The notes under the pieces are model-generated. The model was not told the DNA's origin and searched no databases. It saw nothing but the letters and a program-made list of their open reading frames with translations. A stretch of DNA of 15,461 bases from Gracilaria caudata (Eukaryota > Rhodophyta > Florideophyceae > Gracilariales > Gracilariaceae): assembly GCA_030374735.1 (NCBI GenBank), contig JASCIV010000635.1:1-15461 (forward strand), in the 5' to 3' direction. The translations under genes were made by a program, and so were the position numbers. Each line of letters begins with the position of its first letter. Within the stretch, counting starts at the first letter, position 1. This document shows, in pieces, positions 8,640 through 15,461 of the stretch.

Positions 8640-9935
8640 ACAGCCAAAGCGGAAGGAAAGCTTCTGTGAAACTTCGCGTGCTTTCTGTAAACGTGATGCG
8701 AGACAGCAGTGGCACCTCGCTGTACGCAGTCCATTACAGTTAATTACACTGCGGCGCACCAAAAGCCCCTTTCGGGCGATTGTGCCAAACGTCAACGTGG
8801 CCACCTCAAAACTTGCGTTGCAACGGACAGACTTCAGATCGAACGGCGTTGGATCTCAAAAAGTCACCCGAGCTTGGCGGGGTGGATTGCTTTGTTCCGA
8901 ACCACGGCGTCTCTCTCGCCCACAAAAGTACGAAGACAACGAACGCACACCGCGCCCCGTCCTCCACGAAGTGTCAAGTGGCTTGAGCAAGTCCGCGCGA
9001 GGCATGCTTACCGCGCTGGCACCTATCCACCTTGTTCCAACTTTGAAATTGCGGCTGTGGCAAGTCGTTGCCGCGAAGAAGGACACGACAGAAGCGGATC
9101 GCAACCGCCCTTGTGGTGTGACACCTGAACCTTCTACCGCAACCCACGATAAGATGTGAGTGCTATCAGTGCTCATTTCCACCCACTGCACACGAGCTAC
9201 GTTGGCTTGGGAGCGACTGTTCCGCGTTGCGGCCACTTCGAGCTCCCTATTTACAATCTGTCTACCGATCCCGATTCAGTGCGGTTGCCGTTGGCGTTCA
9301 TTGCCGCACACTTCACAAATATGATGACAAGCAGAGCAGCAAATCCGATGGGTACGAATGCCATCGAGAGAGTTTGGTATCCGTAACGACGGTGTGTTCG
9401 TGATGTATTTCTGTTGGACTTCAGAACGCTGACGTCGTCTCATGACCCCGACAGTTTCTGAGAACAGTCTTTGGCGCAGCGTGAACCGTTCGAATACTGC
9501 CGTGAGAAGCAAGCATCGGGAGCTAGAGGTTGGCGGTGATGGCAAATTTACTGGATCGCTCGCAATCTGAGGACGGGACGCCTCAGCTGTGCGACACGGC
9601 GAGCAGCAGAGTGATACCAGATACGCTGCCCGCGAACAAGGTGATGTGGAGCATGGTGCCGTGACTTGTTGGAGCACGTATTAAGGCGCAACGCGTGATG
9701 GAGGCAATCGCGCCGACGAATCACACAACCGCACAGCTGCCGCGACAAATGTTACAGCCGAGACGTGCGCGGGTTGGGCCCAAAGCTTGGGCCCCAAACT
9801 GTAACACGTCAATCGAACAGCGCGATATCATCGACATGGCGTTCTTCTTGGTGCGAACGTCTGTCTCCTCTGCTGAGCTCGCTCGAGGAGGGAGATGCAG
9901 TGAAGCGTCCTGAAGTTTGGCACTCAGCTGCGCTT
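8640..9935 (-). pseudogene. Probable decayed membrane-protein gene, family unknown
   Basis: Reading the minus strand leftward from about 9935, protein-like stretches follow in order but in changing frames with stops. First is a frame at about 9935-9740 ending at a TGA. It resumes in the same frame with a hydrophobic segment (LFAGSVSGITLLLAV, about 9650-9600) ending at another TGA. After a frame change there is a second hydrophobic segment (FVPIGFAALLVIIFVKC, about 9350-9300). After a further shift comes a 126-codon frame (9236-8856) with a Trp-Val-Glu / Trp-Val-Ala-Val-Glu-Gly pattern, and then a Cys-containing frame (about 8804-8640). Each piece has a protein-like composition and the order (two membrane segments, then a soluble domain) is coherent. 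No single frame spans it and no splice scheme is obvious. Inference: a pseudogene lying just downstream of the NLR gene. The gross plan resembles the intact membrane protein at 4361-5734, but I see no convincing residue match. Confidence 0.35.
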
Positions 9936-9972
9936 AGCAAAACCAACAGGTTGCGCGCGGGACATGCTGGTT

Positions 9973-12900
9973 TCAACGTACAATTCTACAAGATCTGAAG
10001 CGCTTTGTGAAGTATACGTCACCGTCGTTGAAATTCTGCACTTCTTCCTCACAGGTACCCAGCACAATTGGAGAGCCGTCCTCGACGCCGTCGATCACCT
10101 CTCGCCATGGAGCATGCCATGGTCTGGACGACCACGTGAGCGTGAGCTTGGCGACGGTACGCTGCCATGCGGTATCCCCTGACGTGAGCACACACTTCGC
10201 CCCGCCCGCGCCCAACTCCCATAGCCTTTGAAGGTGCCCGTCGTCTGACACAACCATAGTGCCGTCTGCGCTCAATCCCACACACACCACTGCCCCAGAG
10301 TGACCCCGGAGCGGCTGCCCGACGGCATGGCCGCTATGAGCGTCCCAAACATGAACAGTGCAGTCATTCGACCCGGATACGATGCGGGTGGCATCGGCGC
10401 TTACCGCCACACACTCCACCCGACTTGTGTGGCCTTCGATCGGTTTCCCGACGGCGTTACCACTTCGCGCATCCCAACGGCGCACCGTCTTGTCCCACGA
10501 CCCCGAGATGATTCGCGTGCCGTCGACGGTTATGGCCACACATTCCACCTTGTCTGTGTGACCTTGAAGCGGTTCCTCAACGGTGTTGCATCTTTGAGTA
10601 TCCCACACGCGAACTGTGTTGTCGAACGACCCCGAAACGAGGGAGGTGCCGTCCGCGCTCACCGCAACGCACCGCACCCAATGTGTGTGACCTTCAAGCG
10701 GCTGCCCAACTTCGTTACCGCTGTGCGCGTCCCATATGCGCACTGTCTTGTCCGACGATCCCGACACAATGCGCGTGCCGTCGGCACTGACCGCCACGCA
10801 CTCTACTCCTCCGGCGTGACCTTGGAGCGGCGGTCCAACGGCATCGCCACTTAGCGCGTTCCACACGCGCACCGTGCAGTCGATCGACCCCGAGACGATA
10901 CGAGTGCCGTCCGTGTTCATTGCCAAGCATTCCACCCAGCTTGTATGACCCTGAAGCGGTTCGCCAATGGCGTCGCCACTTCGAGCATCCCACACACGCA
11001 CTGTGCTGTCGGAAGACCCCGACACAATGCGAGTTCCGTCGGCACTCATCGCTACGCACCATACAGAGCCTGTGTGACCTCGGAGCGGTTTCCCAATGGC
11101 GTTGCCACTCTGTGCATCCCACAATCGAATGGAGTGGTCTTCCACCTCGCAAGCAAATCGCGTTCCATCCTCGAAGAAGTCTATGAGGCGTTCGTGATGT
11201 TGGCACTTGTGCTCAACTATGTGCTTGCGAATTCCTGTTTGTCTATTCCAAGTAACAATGTTCCCGTCCTCATGTGCTGTCACCACACTGCTCCGATCCG
11301 CCAAGAAAGAAGCGCACGTCACGTTTGTAATCCATTCTTCCCGCTCGCCTTCAAACACAAGTTGTACGCACTTATGATTGGTAGTCGTACGGTCATAAAT
11401 TCCCACCGCCAAACTGTTAGATCGAGTGATGGAGTCCCACAAGATCCAGATTTCGTCCCGTTCTACTGTTGTGCACAGCACGCGACCTGAGAAACCTGGA
11501 CCGCGAACGACTTCTAGAGCGCTGCCACCCGCTTGTTGCAGGAATCCCTCAGACGCTTTGAGCCATGGTCGTGGCGCTCTCTTATTGATGGCCTGCACGA
11601 AGTTGCGTGTCAGCTCGCATTGTTTCGCATGCCACAACAAACGCCCGTGCATCTGAAACCAAACCTCGCGAGGGTTGTTGTTCACGAACAACGCGCTGAG
11701 CTTCGCAGCCCTCCTGATCATTTCCAAGTGTTCCTGGTGGCTGGGGTACCGGAAGCAGTTGTCTCGTGCTACTGCTTTTCCATGATCTACGTCTTGTTCT
11801 ACACTGTGGAAACCACTTTCCACCAGTCGCTTCACAATCCATTGAGGTTCCGACAGTAGTTGGAGTAACTCGTCAGCATCTCCGGCGTTCCGCAGCATTC
11901 TACACACGTTGTCATGAATGAAACCATCGTCGTCAGCACTCCACCACGCATGAGAGAGAGGAAGACTCGCAGTCGTTTGACAATCATCGGCAATAGTCGT
12001 TTGGTCAATTTGAAAACAGTTGCGAGTCAGCGCTCCAAACAACCTCTTGACTCTGCGCACTGGTGACGCGTCGTGAGGATCAGTGCTGTTTACCGCATTA
12101 TCAGATTGAACAGACACATCTGAATGTCTGTTTGGATGAGTTAACACATCCTCTCTGTGCTCCCTTAGACAAGATGAAACGTAGTTGTCAACAAATGTTC
12201 GAAAGAACATTTGCGTTTCGCCTTCTTTCTTGGCTTTGTGAACAGCGATATCTAGGATTAAATCATGCAACTGGAAACAATCACCTTCTCGACTTCTTTG
12301 CGCAATTGACACTTCTTCAAATTTCTCAATAACACGCTTCGCATCGCTCAGTTCCTCTAGGTTCCATAACTTTTGCAATACCTGAAGTGGTACCCTTTGT
12401 TGTTTCTGCAACACACAAAACGATCGAAACCGTTTACAATAATTTTCGCCATTGCTCACGCTATCGAGTACAAGAAGAGAACCATCCACGATCTTTGATA
12501 GATGTCCATATTGCACAGCTGAGGCTGCGAGCAAGTCCGTTTCTTTCGCCAGGAGTTCCCCATGGAACATGGACCAGGCGTCTTGTCGTCGTTCTGAACT
12601 TTTTCGGCGCGAGTTCCTCAACACTGAACCTCCTGCTATTCCAAACGCCAATGGCAAACCCTGACAAATTTCCAGTATCGCTTCAAATGCATGCTGATTC
12701 TTCTCGTCAAGCTGATCCATTTCACCGAAACTGGCGTGCTTCATCAACATCTGGCGTGATAGGCGGCCAAACGTTTCCTTTTCCACAAACTCGACCACTT
12801 CATCAGCTCGGTCTAGAAAACGCCTGTCTCTGGTAGTATATACAAGTCTACTGTTTGAATTCACCATCGATCCCAGAGTTGTCAAAACCTCGGAATCGAT

Positions 12901-13734
12901 CCCGTTCACGTGCCATATATCGTCCACAAGAAACAAGCATGTGTATCGCCTGAACCATTTGGCAGCTTTCCTTGATGCTTTTTGCACAGATTGCGCTGCT
13001 CCGACCACCCTCGCCAAGTTTGAACCTCCCGTTTCCTCCACCATGTCCGCAATTCCTTTCACGACGTCGGCTGATGTCGCATCTCCTCCAAGCTGAATGT
13101 ACAGAATGCCCCCCGGAAACCTTTTCTGGACTTGTTCGTGATAGGCAAGCCCTCGCAAGGCGCACGTCTTTCCAACACCACCTTGTCCGGAAGCTACAAC
13201 CGCAACCACTTGACTTCCTGTGTCGCGTAACACTGCAGCCCTTAGCCTTCCCTCGCATGTGGCGTCTGTATCATAATGCAAAGTTAGTCTGGGGGGATTT
13301 ACAGGAACTGCACAGCATGGAATGTACACATCTGGCAACGAAGATTGAGCCTCTAACATTGGAGATACCTTGTCCACGAACTCGAAAAACTCTTTGACAT
13401 GTTCTCTGCACCGACAGAGAATTTCTTTCATACGTTTGACTCGGTCATTGCGAGAAGCGTTATCAATTTGGGTCTCCAGTTCAGTAAGCTTTTCATTTTC
13501 TTCTTGCAGGGTTGTTTTGAATTCATCAAGCCTTCCCAAAGTTATGGGGTTCCATGTGGGAACGTTTTCTAGGTGTTTCAGTTCCTTGTGAGCCCTTTCG
13601 TAGTGGCGTACAAGGCGACGAAAATCGTCCCTGTTATCTTCAATTATATCTCCTCGTTCATAGACTTTGTTCACAATAGTCTCAAGCTTTTCTGCTACCT
13701 TTAGGAAAGGGGAAGCCAAGCCCACCAAGTCCAT
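9973..13734 (-). CDS. NLR/STAND protein: helical bundle - NB-ARC - WD40
   Basis: Intact intronless frame of 1253 residues from ATG 13734 to the stop at 9973. Residues 1-125 are strongly helical and heptad-like with no signal peptide, resembling the four-helix-bundle class (RPW8, HeLo, MLKL type). NB-ARC spans about 155-500. Its motifs are Walker A GQGGVGKT (183-190), Walker B LFLVDD followed by I-W (267-274), the sensor Thr-Thr-Arg (300-302), CQGLPLA (357-363), a winged-helix-like Phe/Cys/Leu block (436-457) and Leu-His-Asp-Leu (489-492) in place of MHD. All nucleotide-binding residues are present, so an active switch is expected. A polar, probably disordered insert (about 525-560) precedes a helical linker (about 605-700). 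WD40 blades follow: two divergent (about 800-885), six regular 43-residue blades starting at 886, 929, 972, 1015, 1058 and 1101, and a shortened one at 1144. An ~80-residue tail ends the protein. Known family role: NB-ARC oligomerises on ADP/ATP exchange while the propeller senses ligand or inhibits, as in Apaf-1. Inferred role: cytosolic immune or death receptor. Confidence 0.9.
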   Translation of the reverse strand: MDLVGLASPFLKVAEKLETIVNKVYERGDIIEDNRDDFRRLVRHYERAHKELKHLENVPTWNPITLGRLDEFKTTLQEENEKLTELETQIDNASRNDRVKRMKEILCRCREHVKEFFEFVDKVSPMLEAQSSLPDVYIPCCAVPVNPPRLTLHYDTDATCEGRLRAAVLRDTGSQVVAVVASGQGGVGKTCALRGLAYHEQVQKRFPGGILYIQLGGDATSADVVKGIADMVEETGGSNLARVVGAAQSVQKASRKAAKWFRRYTCLFLVDDIWHVNGIDSEVLTTLGSMVNSNSRLVYTTRDRRFLDRADEVVEFVEKETFGRLSRQMLMKHASFGEMDQLDEKNQHAFEAILEICQGLPLAFGIAGGSVLRNSRRKSSERRQDAWSMFHGELLAKETDLLAASAVQYGHLSKIVDGSLLVLDSVSNGENYCKRFRSFCVLQKQQRVPLQVLQKLWNLEELSDAKRVIEKFEEVSIAQRSREGDCFQLHDLILDIAVHKAKKEGETQMFFRTFVDNYVSSCLREHREDVLTHPNRHSDVSVQSDNAVNSTDPHDASPVRRVKRLFGALTRNCFQIDQTTIADDCQTTASLPLSHAWWSADDDGFIHDNVCRMLRNAGDADELLQLLSEPQWIVKRLVESGFHSVEQDVDHGKAVARDNCFRYPSHQEHLEMIRRAAKLSALFVNNNPREVWFQMHGRLLWHAKQCELTRNFVQAINKRAPRPWLKASEGFLQQAGGSALEVVRGPGFSGRVLCTTVERDEIWILWDSITRSNSLAVGIYDRTTTNHKCVQLVFEGEREEWITNVTCASFLADRSSVVTAHEDGNIVTWNRQTGIRKHIVEHKCQHHERLIDFFEDGTRFACEVEDHSIRLWDAQSGNAIGKPLRGHTGSVWCVAMSADGTRIVSGSSDSTVRVWDARSGDAIGEPLQGHTSWVECLAMNTDGTRIVSGSIDCTVRVWNALSGDAVGPPLQGHAGGVECVAVSADGTRIVSGSSDKTVRIWDAHSGNEVGQPLEGHTHWVRCVAVSADGTSLVSGSFDNTVRVWDTQRCNTVEEPLQGHTDKVECVAITVDGTRIISGSWDKTVRRWDARSGNAVGKPIEGHTSRVECVAVSADATRIVSGSNDCTVHVWDAHSGHAVGQPLRGHSGAVVCVGLSADGTMVVSDDGHLQRLWELGAGGAKCVLTSGDTAWQRTVAKLTLTWSSRPWHAPWREVIDGVEDGSPIVLGTCEEEVQNFNDGDVYFTKRFRSCRIVR
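10219..11079 (-). repeat. WD40 repeat block, exact 129-nt (43-residue) period
   Basis: Seven Gly-His blade starts fall at residues 886, 929, 972, 1015, 1058, 1101 and 1144, exactly 43 residues apart. The scaffold of each is GH-x3-V-x-C-x-A, a DGT-R-I-VSGS block, then D-x-T-V-x-x-W-(D/N). The seventh blade loses this pattern after VVSDD and is short. Residues 3-5, 7, 23, 25, 36-37, 40 and 43 of the unit differ most between blades, while the rest is near constant. At DNA level the copies differ at many third codon positions, so they do not look recently homogenised. Confidence 0.85.
12235..13272 (-). other. NB-ARC domain region
   Basis: Residues about 155-500 of the NLR. Order and spacing follow the NB-ARC fold: P-loop (nt 13165-13188), RNBS-A-like and Walker B segments, a TTR sensor, GLPL and an MHD-equivalent LHDL. 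The change from Met to Leu in the MHD motif keeps the key His and Asp. The spacing from P-loop to GLPL (about 170 residues) is normal for the family. This separates the protein from NACHT-type STAND proteins, which lack the GLPL/TTR combination. Confidence 0.85.
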
Positions 13735-14768
13735 ACGGGCGCAGGTCAGAGGACATGGGGATGATGTGGAGATTCAATGTGGAACGGCACTCTTAACAGT
13801 TGGTTACCAATGTAATCAAGGTTGAAAGCGAATGAGCGACATCAGCAGACAGCGTGCAAACAGTTTCCATAGCACAAAGTCAGGATATGTGTTTGAAATT
13901 ATAAGTGACCACCTTGTTGGCGCAACGCAAACGCCACTGCTGAACCCGAAGTCAGTGTGATAGAGCGGGTTTTGACGATGGCGCAGCACGTTGTTCAACC
14001 CACGTGTAGTGTTGTGGAAAGAGATCATCAGTCATGAGAAATGTCATCAGTCATGTGAAATGTCATCAGTCATGAGAAATGGCAATAAAACTTCAATACA
14101 GCAGTGCATGAAGGTTTACAGTTGGGTCTGTCATCGAACGACGTCGCTGATATAACTGCGAGACTCACACGAAGTAGTTCGCAGTTGTAGTTGAAAATGG
14201 GAACACGACAACAATTGCGTGCTTCTGATGGATAGACATCGTGTTGTTGTTGGGTAACAAACTTTGATGTGAACCTGAATATGATGGCACATCTGTGAAC
14301 TCTATCTAGACCTTGAAGGTTCACAGTTCTAGTAGTGTAATTCAGATATATTGCAACAATGACAGCGTTATTTTGTGTCCTAATGAGAACTTCGACAACT
14401 AAAGTCGCCACGCATGATGAACACTCCAAATCACATTAGATAGTTTACGCAACAGCGGAATTCAGGAAAGATTCACTAGGAAATGTGAAACAGCATTTTG
14501 TCACATTCTGAAAATACAGTTTCTCACGTCGTTACCGTTATGATCATACGCACCGTTCAAACCGTAGCGATGTAAGAAACAGTATCATGCTGATCAAAGC
14601 CTAAGATCTCTTGCATGCCAGAAGAAGAACTCCTTTGCAACTCTTCAAAGTAGGTTCCGCATCTAATGCCGTATCCTTTTTCTTGTATACTACAAGCACA
14701 TCAAAGCATCGAGTTCGTCAGCTTTCCCACTAGAGTCATACACATTCTAACGACATCTGCGACAAAAC
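13735..14768. other. Upstream region of the NLR gene with no convincing gene
   Basis: About 1 kb containing the NLR promoter side. Open frames at 13816-14028 and 14070-14429 (minus) show no domain and sit in AT-rich sequence; I do not call them genes, though the 119-codon frame at 14070-14429 cannot be excluded. The one clear structure is the 19-bp tandem repeat at 14023-14078. The right part (about 14430-14768) may be the flank of the Harbinger element; I could not find its terminal inverted repeat. Confidence 0.5.
14023..14078. repeat. 19-bp tandem repeat, three copies, upstream of the NLR gene
   Basis: Unit ATGTCATCAGTCATGAGAA occurs at 14041-14059 (one change, TGAGAA to TGTGAA) and 14060-14078 (exact), with an 18-base first copy at 14023-14040. 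A fourth partial start (ATGG) follows. Each unit has a TCATCAGTCATGA core; on the minus strand this reads TCATGACTGATGA. The block lies 289-344 bases upstream of the NLR start codon in transcription direction. It could be a minisatellite or a cluster of binding sites. Confidence 0.8.
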
Positions 14769-15282
14769 ATGGAGGCACATCTCCATCACAGACGCCTCAT
14801 TTCTTCAACATCCTTTGAAAGAGTCTTTGATCATCTCAATGACGCTCAGTGCCTATCTGGCTTTCGCTTTCTCAAGCAAAATGTACTCCGTCTCATCAAG
14901 TTCATCAGCAGTTGCACTTCTGGCTATAAAACTGCACGCAATCGCTACTTTCAACTCCCTTACTCTCTACATGTGTGCTGCTCGCCCGCCTAGCGACAGC
15001 CTTTTGCTCAACAGACAAGGAAAGTTTGTTCCGAAAGCACGCTACGCAGTTGAGCGAAATTTATTGGGAAACTATAGATTCGATTCTCGACAGAACCCAG
15101 CATCTCACATCAGAACCGTTCAGCTGATCTTACATTGCGACGAATGCTGAATCTTTTTCTGTAGCAATCAGGGAGAGGACTGAAGCATTGGAGAACTGCG
15201 TCGGGTTTATTGATGGGACTAATCTAGAAATGGCTCGCCCAAGTGATAACGGTATGCAAAATGTGGTTTATAACGGACATAA
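14769..15282 (+). pseudogene. Harbinger-type DDE transposase, truncated and frameshifted
   Basis: The ATG at 14769 opens a 74-codon frame ending in a helical Leu-x-Phe-Arg-Phe-type segment (SGFRFLKQNVLRLIKFI), typical of the N-terminal part of PIF/Harbinger (DDE_Tnp_4) transposases. The frame then shifts between about 14930 and 14990. In the new frame a leucine-rich LLARLAT segment, ESLFRKHATQLSEIYWETID, and CVGFIDGTNLEMARPSDN...VVYNGHK follow. Known family features: the FIDGT Asp (codon 15212-15214) is the first catalytic DDE residue and VYNGHK is the conserved following motif. An in-frame TGA lies at 15125-15127. Homology stops right after VYNGHK at about 15282, where a different GC-rich sequence begins. 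The second and third acidic residues are therefore missing and the protein cannot be functional. Confidence 0.75.
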
Positions 15283-15461
15283 GTGTGGTGCAAAACCACT
15301 GTGGCGGAGACACAAGCCGCCTCACGGAAAGATGCACCCAAGGTGTCCGGCCTTGCTCCCGTGAGGGGCAAGTCAGCGGTAGAGCCCTCTAGTAGGGTCC
15401 GCGCGAAGCCGGGTGTAAATCCGGAGGACCCCGTACTACGGTGTAGCCGGAGGACAAAAAG
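15283..15461 (+). mobile_element. Structured GC-rich non-coding segment, probable 5' part of another mobile element
   Basis: The segment replaces the expected transposase coding sequence after VYNGHK and runs off the window. It contains many pairings: GTGGT/ACCAC (15285-15299), GGCGG/CCGCC (15303-15321), CCTCACGG/CCGTGAGG (15320-15366), CACC/GGTG (15335-15345), CTTGC/GCAAG (15352-15372), GCGG/CCGC enclosing CCCT/AGGG (15376-15402), CCGG/CCGG (15409-15424) and CCGT/ACGG (15431-15441). CTTGC lies inside the loop of the 8-bp stem and its partner lies outside, so the two together would form a pseudoknot. CCGGAGGAC is repeated at 15421 and 15447. No open frame of note. Inference: 5' UTR of a retroelement inserted in the transposase; the exact junction (15280-15300) is uncertain. 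Confidence 0.5.

Noticed and set aside
8629..9159. 176-codon plus-strand open frame
   Set aside because: Arg/Ser/Thr-rich composition and overlap with more protein-like minus-strand frames make it look like the shadow of the decayed minus-strand gene.
9771..9800. Direct repeat of TTGGGCCC around AAGCTT
   Set aside because: Short, self-palindromic GGGCCC units within the decayed gene; likely chance or local duplication without further support.
10300..10854. Plus-strand frames of up to 184 codons across 10000-13400
   Set aside because: They are antisense shadows of the NLR gene; their repeated pattern mirrors the WD40 repeat period.
14023..14078. CRISPR array or C/D-box snoRNA reading of the repeats containing CTGATGA
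   Set aside because: Units are contiguous with no spacers, the genome is eukaryotic, and the C- and D-like boxes overlap instead of flanking a guide.
14070..14429. 119-codon minus-strand open frame upstream of the NLR gene
   Set aside because: No domain, signal peptide or homologue recognised; too little to call a gene, though it cannot be excluded.
15283..15461. HDV-like or hammerhead ribozyme, or a group II intron 5' end (GTGTGG start)
   Set aside because: No hammerhead CTGATGA core, the HDV strand order could not be satisfied, and no group II domain V or reverse transcriptase is visible in a nuclear transposon context.

Overview
The window is nuclear DNA from a eukaryote. Evidence: a gene whose reading frame closes only through a GT-AG intron with a branch-point-like TGACTAA and a pyrimidine tract; a 1253-residue NB-ARC/WD40 protein; a Harbinger-type transposase relic; and the tail of a non-LTR retrotransposon. 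Stop codons fit the standard code. Large intron-poor genes, compact spacing, mixed transposon relics and the look of the cysteine-rich and membrane proteins suggest a red alga, possibly a florideophyte. That assignment is an impression, not proven from this sequence.

Layout. The left edge (about 8-259, minus) holds the C-terminal piece of a non-LTR retrotransposon polyprotein. Next come about 1.7 kb without a convincing gene, carrying two hairpin-forming inverted repeats (399-422 and 1496-1563). At 1996-3657 (plus) lies a predicted secreted protein of 527 residues, split by one 78-base intron, with three ten-cysteine modules and a separate C-terminal domain. At 4361-5734 (minus) is a 457-residue protein with three predicted membrane segments and a large domain between the second and third. 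From 5735 to about 8640 I see no gene, only a candidate 232-bp solo LTR or MITE (6983-7214). From about 8640 to 9935 the minus strand carries what looks like a decayed membrane-protein gene, broken by stops and frame changes. At 9973-13734 (minus) is the main gene: an intact, intronless STAND/NLR-type protein with an N-terminal helical bundle, an NB-ARC domain, a helical linker and a WD40 propeller whose regular blades repeat every 43 residues exactly. A 19-bp tandem repeat lies about 290 bp upstream of its start codon. The right edge holds a Harbinger transposase pseudogene (14769-15282), followed by a GC-rich, strongly structured segment that looks like the 5' part of another mobile element and runs off the window.

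How the genes may relate. The three intact genes encode a secreted cysteine-repeat protein, a membrane protein with a large ectodomain and a cytosolic NLR. Such a set fits a recognition or defence locus in a transposon-rich region, but co-location is the only evidence and no shared regulation is visible. The strongest single signal is the NLR. Its layout (helical bundle, NB-ARC, WD40) is like Apaf-1 and the fungal HET-type proteins, and its blades share a conserved scaffold with variation concentrated at a few repeat positions.
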